DNA of 64,000 nt from Theileria orientalis strain Shintoku (taxonomy: Eukaryota; Apicomplexa; Aconoidasida; Piroplasmida; Theileriidae): NCBI RefSeq assembly GCF_000740895.1, contig NC_025261.1, positions 1,116,001 through 1,180,000 on the forward strand, read 5' to 3'. Shown here in pieces: positions 1 through 10,001 of the stretch. Positions within the stretch are counted from its first letter, which is position 1, and each line of letters opens with the position of its first letter. Below the pieces are notes generated by a model. That model was not told where the DNA came from, did no database searches, and saw nothing but the letters and a program-made list of their open reading frames with translations. Both the position numbers and the translations under genes were made by a program.

Positions 1-508
1 AATCCTGGATGGTAACAAAAGTAATCTAGGACGTGTAATGTAAACAGCCGGAAGAAAACAATAAGTGGAAATATGAGTTATAAGAGTCACATTAAACTAT
101 AAGTTTGTAAGAATGGATTAAAAATAGAGTCTATAAGGTTATGTGTATAAATTTCTGAAAATATATAGAAGAAACGATGAAGCACTGGAATCTGCGAAAA
201 GGATATGTGCAAGTAATTTGGAAAATTGGATTATAAATGGGAGAAAAAGTAGTTATAAATAATGTTGAATTAATAAAATATTGGAAATAATGGAATATAA
301 AGAAAAAAGGTTAAAGAAATTGTAAATTGGTCCAGCAGAGATGACGGTGGATGGGGAAGCATAAAAATAAATAGGAAGATATATCTAAGCAAATATGGTA
401 AATTAAAACATTGAAGTCTTATGTAATGTTTCAAATCGATGGCCTGATCTAGATAGAAGAACACTTTAGTTCACCGTATAGCCTCCAACGCTAGTCTCGT
501 GTGTTAGT
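1..508. other. AT-rich flank without a supported gene
   Basis: AT-rich sequence 3' of the first surface-type gene. Only short open frames occur and none has a recognisable motif, signal peptide or splice structure. No telomere-like heptamer repeat is visible, so the window does not start at a chromosome end. Confidence 0.6.
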
Positions 509-1180
509 CTACTTCAAACAGAATTTAACCAAGAAAACAACAAGAGAGGCAACAACAACGAATACCACAACGACAACAACCATGAGAACGTATTTCTTCT
601 TGTCAGACTTCTCTTCCTCAGTAGCACCGGCAACAACCTGTTCAGCCTTGGTTGCCTTGAATGGTTTGTAGGTGGAAAGGAGGTCATCACCGATCAAAGA
701 AACAAGGTTGTCCATCCTTTGCTTGAACAATTTCCTGTAACCGGTCTCGGATGTCTCATCAATTGTTGGAATGAACACCTCCTCCCATTCGAGCTGTGGG
801 TTCAACTTGAAGTGCTTTCTGTAAGGAGCCCATGACCAGGAGTAGTATTTGAGTTTTATAAGGAATGGAGCGATATCAGCCTTCCAGAAAACCTTTATGT
901 AGAAAACGTAGTCGCATTTCATGTTGTAGCCGGCGACCTTGAGCAGACGTTCACCATAGAAAACTTTGCTGATGTTCACGTATTTGTCTCCATCCTTTTG
1001 GTAAGTGTAGGCCTTGTAGCCTTCCATATCACTCTGGAAGTGGTTGATTGTTATTCTGTCGGGGAATTTACCATCCTTGTCGATATCTATGGCAGTGCCT
1101 GAAACGGGGGCAAATACCAAGCCAGATTTCAAGGTGTGTACAAAGATTGCTACAAAGAAAACTTTGGTGTATTTATGCAT
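509..1180 (-). CDS. Piroplasm surface-type protein, paralog A (FAINT-like, transmembrane)
   Basis: Single exon, 223 residues. An N-terminal hydrophobic signal peptide (about residues 1-23) precedes a compact extracellular domain with the FAINT-like pattern: a hydrophilic DIDKDGKFPDRITI strand, a KVFYGERLL segment, then an aromatic VFWKADIAPFLIKLKYYS strand. A Val-rich membrane span near residues 197-219 is followed by a tail of only a few residues. FAINT-type proteins are a Theileria-expanded family of secreted or surface proteins of mostly unknown function; size and layout would also fit a small piroplasm membrane antigen such as p23, which I cannot confirm. It heads a set of four same-strand paralogs (see 1377, 2583, 3676) that share the W-K strand and the signal peptide plus C-terminal anchor layout. 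Gene call is secure; family name is inference. Confidence 0.8.
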   Translation of the reverse strand: MHKYTKVFFVAIFVHTLKSGLVFAPVSGTAIDIDKDGKFPDRITINHFQSDMEGYKAYTYQKDGDKYVNISKVFYGERLLKVAGYNMKCDYVFYIKVFWKADIAPFLIKLKYYSWSWAPYRKHFKLNPQLEWEEVFIPTIDETSETGYRKLFKQRMDNLVSLIGDDLLSTYKPFKATKAEQVVAGATEEEKSDKKKYVLMVVVVVVFVVVASLVVFLVKFCLK

Positions 1181-1376
1181 AGTTAGTACCGCGGAAATAA
1201 GAAAAGAAAATTAGTGATTTTAGTGCACTGCATTGTTGGTGTGTTCGACAGTATGGGGGCGGAAAATAGGACCTGTGCGTGGATTCCTGACCCACATCGA
1301 GGGCGTATCTATACAAATGGACAATAAGTGATATGTTAAGAGTGGGTGCTTAGTTGATGCTTAGCTATTGCCCGTT

Positions 1377-2039
1377 CTAAATGTGGGACAAAAAGGTGTA
1401 GAGCACCGGAAGAAAAAATGACAAATAAGATATATCGTTGCTCGAAAACCCAGATTTTTTTTTCCTTAATTTATCGCCTTCGAATAGTTTAAACTCCCTA
1501 GTCACTACTTCCCCCTCGTCTTCTTTCTCCTTGCTCTTCTCAGACTCAATTATTTCGTTTACCTCGGCCGCGACGTCGTCCAGAATTAATCTTAATTTAC
1601 CCTTAGTTATCCCCTTGTCATAATAATAAGTGTTTTGCGCCTTCCATTTGCCTGATTTTGTCAGGACATACGCCGGGTAAACCCTAGTATACCAACCATG
1701 ATACTTAATGAATCTGATCATTATAGGTGTATTAAATTTCCAGTAAGATTCGATTCCATACACGTAATGTAACACTATTTCACTTTCATTTATTTTTATT
1801 GACTCGTTTCTGAATCTAACAGCTCCAACAGAAAAGCAATCAGGCCTCTCAGCAATATACTTGCTGTAGCCATCAGGACATAATTCATCGGTTTTTTTAT
1901 TGGTAATCATGTAAGTCCGATCAGAATTAGTAGCTTTTCTATCTATATTGACTGTAACATAATATGAATGAACAATATCTATATCAAATAATATTTTACA
2001 GTAAAATGGTAATAGAACAATTGGTATGGATATATTCAT
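1377..2039 (-). CDS. Piroplasm surface-type protein, paralog B (FAINT-like, GPI-type tail)
   Basis: Single exon, 220 residues. Residues 1-24 form a signal peptide. The domain has the same order as paralog A: VTVNIDRKATNSDRTYMI, an FSVGAVRFRNESI segment and an ESYWKFNTPIMIRFIKYHGW strand. A Glu/Lys-rich stretch (about residues 165-190) precedes a C-terminal tail in which a GFSSN small-residue stretch leads into hydrophobic residues running to the last amino acid. That layout is typical of a GPI-attachment signal rather than a transmembrane helix with a cytosolic tail (inference). The coding sequence is clearly AT-rich, unlike paralog D. Lies 196 nt from paralog A on the same strand. Confidence 0.78.
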   Translation of the reverse strand: MNISIPIVLLPFYCKILFDIDIVHSYYVTVNIDRKATNSDRTYMITNKKTDELCPDGYSKYIAERPDCFSVGAVRFRNESIKINESEIVLHYVYGIESYWKFNTPIMIRFIKYHGWYTRVYPAYVLTKSGKWKAQNTYYYDKGITKGKLRLILDDVAAEVNEIIESEKSKEKEDEGEVVTREFKLFEGDKLRKKKSGFSSNDISYLSFFLPVLYTFLSHI

Positions 2040-2582
2040 TATTATGATTATTAAAAAAGAGAGGCTACATTCTGTAGCATTAGAATCATTGCAAAATTAA
2101 CGGCCCTGGTCTATTTAACCAGTGGACAAATCAATTGTTAATGACTGAATATTTTAAAAATGAAGAAAAAAGACATTTCAGAAGAAATCAAACAAATGTG
2201 TAAGTATTTTATCGATATATTGTAAATTTTTATTGTAGTGCATTGAAGGAAGTGAAATTGGTATTGATAAAATAATTTAGTAAAAATGTGTATATAAATA
2301 TGTTTAAAGTGGTACTTAGATGTGAATGTGACCATATAATTACCTACTAATCGACTACAAAGATATATACGAGTGTATATTTACAGAATCTAAAAAATTA
2401 AAAATCAGCATTTGGGGCCTTCTTGCTCCATCTATAAAACAGTTCAACTGCTAAAAAGACTAATATTCTACTGAAAAATTGGTTACTAGCCTTATTCCGA
2501 TAATAATTTACAGGTAACTCTGGTTTTGGATTGAAATCTATGTTACATACTGAGCTCTTCAATAGACAATTTGTTTTCAATT
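2040..2582. other. Intergenic, AT-rich
   Basis: About 540 nt between paralogs B and C. It should hold the promoter of B and the 3' flank of C. Two short minus-strand frames (near 2138-2335 and 2398-2580) have no signal peptide, conserved motif or splice partner, so I do not call them genes. Confidence 0.55.
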
Positions 2583-3176
2583 TTAAAACAAATATACATA
2601 ATACAGTACCGGCAATATGAACGAAAAAATAACAGGAATGGTGAGAAAAAATCCGATACCGGGAAGCGGTTTATCCTCTGGAATATCCCCCAATTCACCT
2701 AATATCTCAGATAAAAGATCTGCTAATTCTTGACCGGATATAGGTAAATGTTTTATTTGATCTGCAGTCAGCCGAATCTTCACCCAGTACTTGTATTTAG
2801 TTAGCCGATAATAACTGTAAGCTGGTTTATCTTTGTGAGAGTGTTTTATGGACATTAGTACTGGAGTTTCATATTTCCAGAACACAGCAATCTTTTCAAC
2901 ATCTTTCTCGGTAATTTCTTTGTTTCCTTCCTCCAACTTTTTCTTTCCAAAGTAGAAGTTGGTGACATTGAAGGAATCATCCTGTTCATAGATGTGTTCA
3001 GTGAAGCCGGGGGGACCGAATGATATTACATCTTTATTTACTATGTAATGTTTTTTTCGAGGATTATTTGCGTTTTTATTTATGTCTACCGTAACATCCA
3101 GACTCGTTGATGCATTAATACGTTTAGTGTGTAAGAAAAAAAATGTAAGAATAAAGGATAATTTAATGATGATCAT
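2583..3176 (-). CDS. Piroplasm surface-type protein, paralog C (FAINT-like, GPI-type tail)
   Basis: Single exon, 197 residues, the shortest of the four. A signal peptide (about residues 1-22) is followed by LDVTVDINKNANNPRKKHYI, an FNVTNFYFGKKKLEEG segment and the diagnostic IAVFWKYETPVLMSIKHSHK strand, so it aligns over its whole length with paralogs A, B and D. It ends in a hydrophobic run after PLPGIG that reaches the C-terminus with no charged tail, suggesting GPI anchoring as in paralog B (inference). AT-rich coding sequence. Function unknown; a surface or secreted role is expected. Confidence 0.77.
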   Translation of the reverse strand: MIIIKLSFILTFFFLHTKRINASTSLDVTVDINKNANNPRKKHYIVNKDVISFGPPGFTEHIYEQDDSFNVTNFYFGKKKLEEGNKEITEKDVEKIAVFWKYETPVLMSIKHSHKDKPAYSYYRLTKYKYWVKIRLTADQIKHLPISGQELADLLSEILGELGDIPEDKPLPGIGFFLTIPVIFSFILPVLYYVYLF

Positions 3177-3337
3177 TTTCTATCCCATTTTAGGCATGAA
3201 TAAAGATAGTTTGACTTAAAATAGTCAAAAATTTTACATGTATGGGGGATCAAGTTAACAGAGAATATTATGAAATATTATTAAGAAAATAATTAACAGG
3301 CCTGTTGATACCCCTGATGTTGTTTTTCTAGTCAGAA

Positions 3338-3688
3338 ATGAGAAGAAAAATGAAATGTGTGAGTTCCAAGGCCCAGGATCTTGAGGAACACCAACCAGCA
3401 ACCATAGTATTCAAACTACCTACTAACACATATATTCCAGTTATTCAAATTAAAGTGTTTTCTGAGTTAAGTTTACGTTCGATTAGAATTGAGAATGTGT
3501 TAGTGAATTCCTTGTTTTTGTTGTTGGTCGTGGTAATTGTTAGTAGAGTGTATCGTTTCGCCATATTCCCGGTGATAATTGAAGATTACTGGTTAGGCGA
3601 GTTGAAAAAAACCCTGGTGAGTTTTGTTTTTGCGAAATTGAGCCAAGTGATAGTGCCACGTCCTCCAGTCGCCCCTTACTTGAGGTAA
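3338..3688 (+). CDS. Possible small membrane protein (doubtful)
   Basis: ATG-initiated frame of 116 residues with one plausible membrane span near residues 57-70 (LFLLLVVVIVSRVYRF) and mixed amino-acid content. It is convergent with paralog D and overlaps its 3' end by 13 nt. No family is recognised, there is no splice partner upstream, and it could be a chance frame. It is listed because the N-terminal half reads as ordinary protein and no other feature explains this interval. Confidence 0.3.
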   Translation: MRRKMKCVSSKAQDLEEHQPATIVFKLPTNTYIPVIQIKVFSELSLRSIRIENVLVNSLFLLLVVVIVSRVYRFAIFPVIIEDYWLGELKKTLVSFVFAKLSQVIVPRPPVAPYLR

Positions 3689-4323
3689 TAGAATGCCAGG
3701 CCTGCAAGCAGCAGAACCAGGAGCCCTCCCATCACCAGAAGCACTATTATCATGGTGGTTTTGTTCACCGGGGGCTTCGTGTCGTCCTTGCCAGTCTCGG
3801 GAGCCGGCGGCCTTGGGTTCTCAAGCTCGACCAGGTTGAGGAGCTTCGTTAGGTTCTCCGTGGTCAGCATTCCGTAGCCGTTCTGCTCAAACTCCGTGCC
3901 CTCCACCTGCTTCCAGTCCTTTCCGAGCCTTCTGTAGTACTTGTAGTATGAGCTTGCTCCCGCGTAGTAGTACCTAAAGGCGATCACTAGGATTTGGTCC
4001 CCCTTCCAGTATGTGTAGGCGTCGTACACGTAGTTGACGGTGAGTTCCTGCCCCGAGACCAGCACCTTTTCCTCTCCCATGACCACGGAAGACACGTTAA
4101 AGTACTCGTTTTTGTCCGTGCCGAACAGCGCGTACTTGTTGAAGGCCCTCGACACCCCCGTTTCGTCCCTCTTCTTCACAACTACCACGTTTTCCCTGCG
4201 TTCCGATGAGGGGTTAACGTCCAGCGTTACTGTCCTGTAATTGATGCTGTCCGTCGGCTCTGTTGTACACTTGCAGACGTTAAGGATCAGGAATATGAAA
4301 AGCACACTTTTCAAGCTCGCCAT
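3676..4323 (-). CDS. Piroplasm surface-type protein, paralog D (FAINT-like, transmembrane)
   Basis: Single exon, 215 residues. Signal peptide (about residues 1-20), then VTLDVNPSSERRENVVVVKK, FNVSSVVMGEEKVL and the YTYWKGDQILVIAFRYYY strand, homologous to paralogs A-C. A proline/lysine-rich spacer (about residues 170-188) leads to a long Leu/Val/Gly membrane helix (about residues 189-213) ending in two or three residues. The codon usage is strongly G/C-ending, in contrast to neighbours B and C, which suggests a different age, expression level or origin of this copy. Probably a surface or secreted protein of the piroplasm or schizont; specific role unknown. Confidence 0.79.
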   Translation of the reverse strand: MASLKSVLFIFLILNVCKCTTEPTDSINYRTVTLDVNPSSERRENVVVVKKRDETGVSRAFNKYALFGTDKNEYFNVSSVVMGEEKVLVSGQELTVNYVYDAYTYWKGDQILVIAFRYYYAGASSYYKYYRRLGKDWKQVEGTEFEQNGYGMLTTENLTKLLNLVELENPRPPAPETGKDDTKPPVNKTTMIIVLLVMGGLLVLLLAGLAFYYLK

Positions 4324-4845
4324 CTTATCTGATCTAGTTGGGTCAAATTAAATTCGTATGTTTGTCTACTTTTTATTTTAGGCGCGTTTTCTGTGATCTT
4401 TTGCAAAGAATCTTGTAGAGATATTAATGTATAGTGATTTCTCGCACGCTAGGCTCCCCTGCATCCTGAAGTGAGGTGCACCTCAATTCAATGGGCAACT
4501 GTGCGATTCCAATCGTTTGCATAATTGCCAACCCCTCATAGCATTCGCCCAACCTCTTTGGACTAATCCCCTGGACTTAACTCGGCATCTTCGCTATTAT
4601 CAGAACTACAAAAATGGCAACTGGCCGGATCTCATGTCCAGGATTCTTGCACACTCGGCCCTATTTGTTTATCCTTCCTCTCACTACTTTATCATCCTTT
4701 TGAGTAATCATCCATCAATAAATAGTCCATGCCTTATATTGACTTTTTTTCTGAGCTTTATAAGCTGGGCTAGGACTACATTTATTTTAGACATTTACAC
4801 ATTCCCCTATCTTAACCCTGTTCTGCATCGTAGTTACAATCAGTG
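4324..4845. other. Intergenic region
   Basis: About 520 nt between paralog D and the CX9C gene; expected to contain the paralog D promoter. A plus-strand open frame across 4517-4957 lies antisense to the last exon of the CX9C gene and looks like chance. I see no RNA gene or repeat here. Confidence 0.5.
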
Positions 4846-5604
4846 CTATAAATGGGCCTTCCGAAGCCTGTTTAGTCTACTCGTCATTAACTTCGTGCTC
4901 CGACTCATTGCAAATTTTTCTGCTGCTTCGTCGCTTTCATCCGATTTAGACTTATAGTTTCCGATGTTCTTCTCCAACTCCTGAATGTACTCCAGCCTAT
5001 AATTAAATGTTTAAATTAAAATAAACCTTTTATCCATGGGAATCTTCTTCATATGGTCCGATTCGTGCTTGTATATCATGTTATCTATGGTCTTGTCCCT
5101 TCTGGTTACACACTTGTTGTAAATAATCTAAAAAGGTGTATTTGCTTTGCTTTTTTACCAAACTTACGTAATGCGATTTACATCTTGACAGTCTGTTGAA
5201 TTTAGGCTTATCCTTGTCCTTGTTATCTTTGGCCAGACCCTCTATCACACATCTGTTCAATTTAAAGTATTGCTGGTCGCACAAGTTTATTTCGTCGATG
5301 TTGATGTACTTCTGGTCCTCCTTTTCGCTGGAAGTCGTGATATCTGCCACGAATGGAAGCACCAGCGACCTCTCCTCCTTCGAGAAGTACTTGATGAAGT
5401 CAGGAAGAACTGGTAGCTTGTGCAGAAACGGATACGACTGCAGCTCGTGTACTTTTAGTCCTGACTGCCTCTCCCTTATGTCCTGGATGAGCCCTGATAC
5501 CTCCGAACGGTCCAGGAACCCTGACTACGTAATAACTGCATCATTCGATCTTAACATACCAGGAAAAGTCTTTTAAAACTAAAATTCTGTTTCTCATCGG
5601 TCAT
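4846..5604 (-). CDS. Twin CX9C mitochondrial-type protein
   Basis: Predicted exons 5604-5560, 5524-5168, 5127-5027 and 4996-4846 give 217 residues; every junction keeps frame with GT..AG introns of 30-41 nt. The protein has an N-terminal region of about 95 residues with no recognised family, then two cysteine pairs, C97-x9-C107 and C130-x9-C140, separated by 22 residues. This is the twin CX9C (CHCH) fold, which in eukaryotes is oxidised by the Mia40/Erv1 relay in the mitochondrial intermembrane space and is found in respiratory assembly factors and mitoribosomal or complex subunits. Intron 3 falls inside the second motif, five residues after C130, so the motif is only visible after splicing. 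A charged, probably helical tail follows. I cannot assign it to a named family such as COX19, CMC or NDUFA8. Downstream of SulP on the same strand. Confidence 0.8.
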
Positions 5605-5725
5605 ATTATTGATAAAAAACTGTTTCTTTCATATATTACAGTAACGGGTAGGATAAATACTAATATATTACAGAAGTGGTGGTAGGGAGGGCGCGGTCGC
5701 TGGTTCTTCCTAGGATTCCACTCAG

Positions 5726-7994
5726 TCACTGGCTTGATTTCATCTCAAAAAACGGTGTGTACAGCGTCGGGAGCGTTGGCGGCGTGAATCCCACCAGGTC
5801 GTGCTCCATCAGCCTGCACAGCCTATTCATCTTCGCGACCTTCTTGATGCATCCGTAGCTCAGTCCCTAAAGTCAATTAGCGGTTGAAATATTGTCGTTT
5901 CAAAACATCTTCCCACTTGCGCTTCACTGGTTGCGCCAATAACTTGGCCAATCACACCGAGGCGCAATAGTTTACGTACATAGCTACGATCCATATTGCT
6001 AAACTTACCTTGATCAGCAGGCACTTGTTGTGCGAGTTGTACAGCGCCTTAAGCGAGTTCAGCGCCTCGATTGCCGTGTAGTCGAACAGGCTCGTCGAGG
6101 CCAGCAGCACCATCACTGTGGTTTCCGGGTCCTCCTCGGGCTTGAAGCACCTCGTCAGCATCCTCTTGCTCGCGTAGAAGATGTTGCCCTCGACTTCGTA
6201 GTACTTGATGTTCGCCTCCTTGTCGTAGTAGATCTCCACCTTGAATTTCGACTTGCTTTCCCAGACGTAGGAGAAGGCTGCGAAGACGATGCCGAAGAAG
6301 ACTGCCAGCGGAACCACCCAGAGCACGCACATGATCGTCACCACGAGTATGATGAACGCGTCGTAGCGCGAGATTTTCATCTTCATTCTCGGGTGCAGGT
6401 TCCGCACGCTCTGCGGGAACGCGCTGAAGACCACCATCGGTATGCTGAACCACTTGAAGCAGTGGAATGAGACGCTGAGCATGATTCCGCAGAGCGAGGG
6501 TATCGGGATGTAGTTCAGGATCGGGTATCCTCCCGCCAGCATCACGAACACGAAGAGCCCCGTCGTCAGGTTCGACTCCTTGCCCTTGGAGCCGCTGTTC
6601 AGGTTCATGATCGTGATGCCCACCATGGAGCTTCCTCCCATGCTTCCCAGCATTGAGCTCAGCATGTTGCCCACTCCCAGGCCGAAGAGCTGCTGGTTCG
6701 AGTTCGGTTCCTTTGCTCCCAGCGTCTTCACAATGTCTGCGATAATCAGCATCTCGATCATGATGCTCGCCGTGAACACCAGCGCCTGCTTCACCAGCGC
6801 CAGGTCGAACTTCAGGTTCCTCAGGGAGTCCGTGTACTTGACGAAGAGGACCGACGGGAATGACGTGCTCGAGCTCAGCTGCGCCACGCTGCCCACTGTC
6901 GATATCTTCACCTCCGGCAGCAGCTGCGCCACGATCGAGTAGTGTATCAGGATCACCACCAGGATGCCCATCAGCGCAGCGGGGATGTACTTTCCTATCT
7001 TCGGGATGTGGTGCGAGAACTGCGTGATTGCGAACGCTATTAGGCAGTACAGGATCGAGATGTACAGGTCCTGCCCCTTCAGGTACTTCCCCGTATCGAA
7101 GTCGTGGAAGCCGTGCAGCTGCGCCTTCGCGATGATGATTGCCAGGCCGTTGCTGTAGCCTATGATCACGCTCGTCGACAGGAACTGGCTCACGCTCGCC
7201 ACGTGCACCAGCGAGAAGACCAGCAGTATTGCGCTCGCTATCATCACTGCCACCAGCATTCTCGTCAGGCACATGTCGTAGTCTGCCTGCGTGTACGTTC
7301 CGTTTTCCGGGTTTAGTGCGTAAGTGCCTGCCACTGCTGCGAACGCTCCGCTCACTCCTGTCACGATTCCCGGCGAGCCTCCCAGGAGCGTCGCGCACAG
7401 GCACAGGATCCAGCTTCCGTGCAGCGCCACGTGTATCGGGATTCCTGCGATGAATGAGAAGCTGATGACCTCCGGGAGCATTGTTATTCCGCACAGGATT
7501 CCGTTGAGCAGTTCGTTCAGGTAGTACGAGAAGTTCTTCCTCGGCTTATTCTTGAACCCCCAGCCTGAGGCGATTCCTGACACGCAGTGCTTCAGGCTGT
7601 ACATGAAGGTTGAGTGTAGCGGCAGCAGTATTCTGATGTCATCGCACGGCTTTTCCTCCTCCTCCGCTGGAATCGGCTTCTTCATCTTCTTGAAATCGTG
7701 CCATGTTGAGTGGCTGAAGTCGTGGTAGTTGTATTCTAGTGTCGGTAACTCCTTTTCTCCGTAAAACTGATAACATATTCCAGCTCCCTCTTCTTCTTGC
7801 TTCACTACCTTTATAAAATCCAATTCCGGGTCCGTTTTTGACCTCTTCATATATTGAACATTTTCTTCGGTTTTCCCTACTAAGTAATCATCCTTGGACT
7901 CGTTTCTGATAATGGGCGCTGTTTTTCTAGCGACATTATGGGAAAGGTCCTTAACGGCCTCGTTCGATTCTTTATTTTTTTGTTCTGAGGCCAT
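5726..7994 (-). CDS. SulP/SLC26 family anion transporter with STAS domain
   Basis: Predicted exons 7994-6009 and 5866-5726, a 142-nt intron, 708 residues. A hydrophilic N-terminus of about 125 residues is followed by the SulP signature region (LLNGILCGITMLPEVISFSF, then GSPGIVTGVSGAFAAV) and roughly 10-12 membrane segments to about residue 560. The cytosolic C-terminal part is a STAS domain (YEVEGNIFYASKRMLTRCF, then LLASTSLFDYTAIEALNSL). Without splicing the domain stops just after CLLIK; the second exon restores the expected continuation GLSYGCIKKVAKMNRL. SulP proteins carry sulfate, bicarbonate or other inorganic anions across membranes; apicomplexans usually have one or few. Substrate and membrane are unknown here. 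Divergent from the gene at 9082 across a 1.1-kb interval. Confidence 0.9.
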
Positions 7995-9081
7995 TTTAGC
8001 ATTCTTAGCTATACAGTTCTTTGTATTAAGAGTTTAATGGTACAGTAAGAGGTAATATTAAATTAGATCTGTTCCAGAGTCTATACGACAAGTTATGTGC
8101 GATCTTAAGCGAAATGAACAAAGTTGACTACATAAATTACTGGAATAAACTTAATCTGACAAATGGTTGATGTGTAGATCTATAAATTACAGGAATACGA
8201 GTACAAAACAGTATAATTAATAAAACAATTTTAAATCGGATACATTTTCAGTAGACAAACACATATACTGTTTAACAAATGAATCTCGTGATAAACTTTA
8301 TTATTGTGGGTACCATGGATTTTCGGCGGAATTACACTTTAGGTTGCCGTATAATAAAATTGTTGTAATTGTATAATTCTATAAATTTTAATTAATTAAG
8401 TAAACTTTAATTTGTTTAATGGGATTTTAATGCTAGGTACACTCACAAACAAATGGATTAACTAGGAATAACTGTAAATCGAATAATGGTAATAAAAAGG
8501 ATTAAAAATTTATAATAAAATGAAATACATGGTTATGAGCTTACACATCACTAAAATATACTCATTTTTCAAGCTTTGTTTTCGTCTATAATTCTGGAAT
8601 CCTCATATGTCGTTAGGAATAGTCTAAAAATAGATAAAAAATGAATTAAAATGAATGTTTTTGCATTAAAAGATATTTTTTGATGATGGTTATTTGGTTT
8701 TCACAAAAATGGATTGGAAAGATAATGAAATAGCGGCTCCAGGTGAGCTTAATGTTGAATATGTGGAAGGCTGAATTTAAATAGCATTTTTCCCAAATAC
8801 CGAAGATTAATATTTGATAATTTAATCCTTTAATTGTGGGCTTTCCTTAATTTAGTGGAAATATAATTCCGGCGCCATGCACTTGCATGTTGTTTTGCCT
8901 AGGTGTGTAAAACGTAAATTGAGTAAATATTTTATTAAAGAGAATTAATAGCCTGATTTCACTGGTAATATATTGAAAAGCCTCCATTATACTGGAATAT
9001 TAAGGAATTTGGCTACACATTTAGCTGCAAGCGCCATAACCTTATAAATAGCGGAAATTCAACTAGTAATTCACAGAAAAC
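7995..9081. promoter_or_regulatory. Long divergent intergenic region
   Basis: About 1.1 kb between the starts of two divergent genes, AT-rich with many homopolymeric A and T tracts. It must contain the promoters of SulP (minus) and the small membrane protein (plus). I found no open frame, RNA gene or tandem repeat in it; the regulatory role is inferred from position only. Confidence 0.5.
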
Positions 9082-9789
9082 ATGGAAATAGATTGCACTG
9101 GCACTATATTTGCAAAATACTTCGGGAAGGTTAGTTCCTAGGTTCATAACTTGCGGTTAGGTCTGCGATCAGGTGTCCTTCGGATGCCCAGGCATTTTGA
9201 CGAGGAAGTCAGATAGACTGGTCAGGGAGTACAACAGGAAGCCCGCAAAATACCATAGAAATGTCAACCAGGTGGTAAGGGACGTCAAGGGGCGCGTTTC
9301 GCAGAAGTTGCAGAACATCAACCTCAAAAATGAACATCGTAACTCCCGCCTGAGAGCATCGGAAATGGGTAAGGCTTATATAGCTATTTTACATAGGCAG
9401 TGTTCCAATGTACTGAGACTAATTCAACGTTGTAGTTTTAAATCAGCCGGTCCACAGAGATAGCGATGAGACCGTGGCGGATTCGAGTGCCGACGACGAC
9501 GACGCCTCTGAATTTCAATTCTACAAGACCGGCCTGTACTACTTGGGTAAGTTGTGCCACCTAACGTCGCGTTTTAGGAGCAGGAGTGGGAGCGCTGGGC
9601 GTGGGCGCGCTGGCATCAGTTGGCCTGGTGGCGCTAGGCGCAATCGGATGCACTGCCTACTGCATTGAGAAGCTGCTGTGCGTGGATCCCGAGTACCAGA
9701 AGGAGCTGAAGGCCCTAGAGGTCGAGAACGTGTATAGGCCGGACATCAACAACGTTCCCTACTTGTATAGGAGCCCATACCGATACTAA
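9082..9789 (+). CDS. Small basic protein with one glycine-rich membrane span
   Basis: Predicted exons 9082-9129, 9161-9368, 9460-9546 and 9578-9789, 184 residues. The frame is continuous, but the exon 3 acceptor (ACAGAG/AT) is unusual and exon 2 could equally start at 9173. The first two exons encode a basic region (RKSDRLVREYNRKPAKYHRN), exon 3 an Asp-rich linker (SADDDDASEFQFYKTGLYY), and exon 4 a Gly/Ala/Val helix with repeated small residues (GAGVGALGVGALASVGLVAL), suited to tight helix packing. The C-terminus is Tyr/Pro-rich and ends YRSPYRY. No family recognised; likely a membrane-anchored apicomplexan-specific protein. Confidence 0.65.
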
Positions 9790-10001
9790 TCTTACTCCGA
9801 TTATACTTACTAGGTACTCTTTAGTTATCAACATTCACTCGTTTTGCGCGTGTACATAATACAACAGCTAAAGTATCTTTTCAAGTTTGGGCACGTTTGT
9901 TAATACGCATGGCCATTGACGTAAATGAGTTTAGGTAAGTAAGCGCACTCGTTAAGCTTTAGTACATTGGAGAGAAATTGGAGACGTGTGTAAATGGAAT
10001 A

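Noticed and set aside
1..508. Telomere or subtelomere end
   Set aside because: A surface-gene cluster near the edge suggests it, but there is no telomere repeat or known subtelomeric repeat in the sequence.
4430..4530. Possible tRNA-like segment (gaggtgcacctc, gcgattccaatcg)
   Set aside because: I could not build a cloverleaf: no matching acceptor stem or anticodon arm around the B-box-like bases.
4517..4957. Plus-strand frame of 146 residues with hydrophobic segments
   Set aside because: Overlaps antisense the last exon of the twin CX9C gene, whose splicing and motif make it the better reading.
6030..7494. Long open frames on both strands across the SulP gene
   Set aside because: They are Arg/Ala/His/Gly-rich and overlap a well-supported transporter. 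The strong G/C third-position bias of the gene suppresses stops in the other frames.
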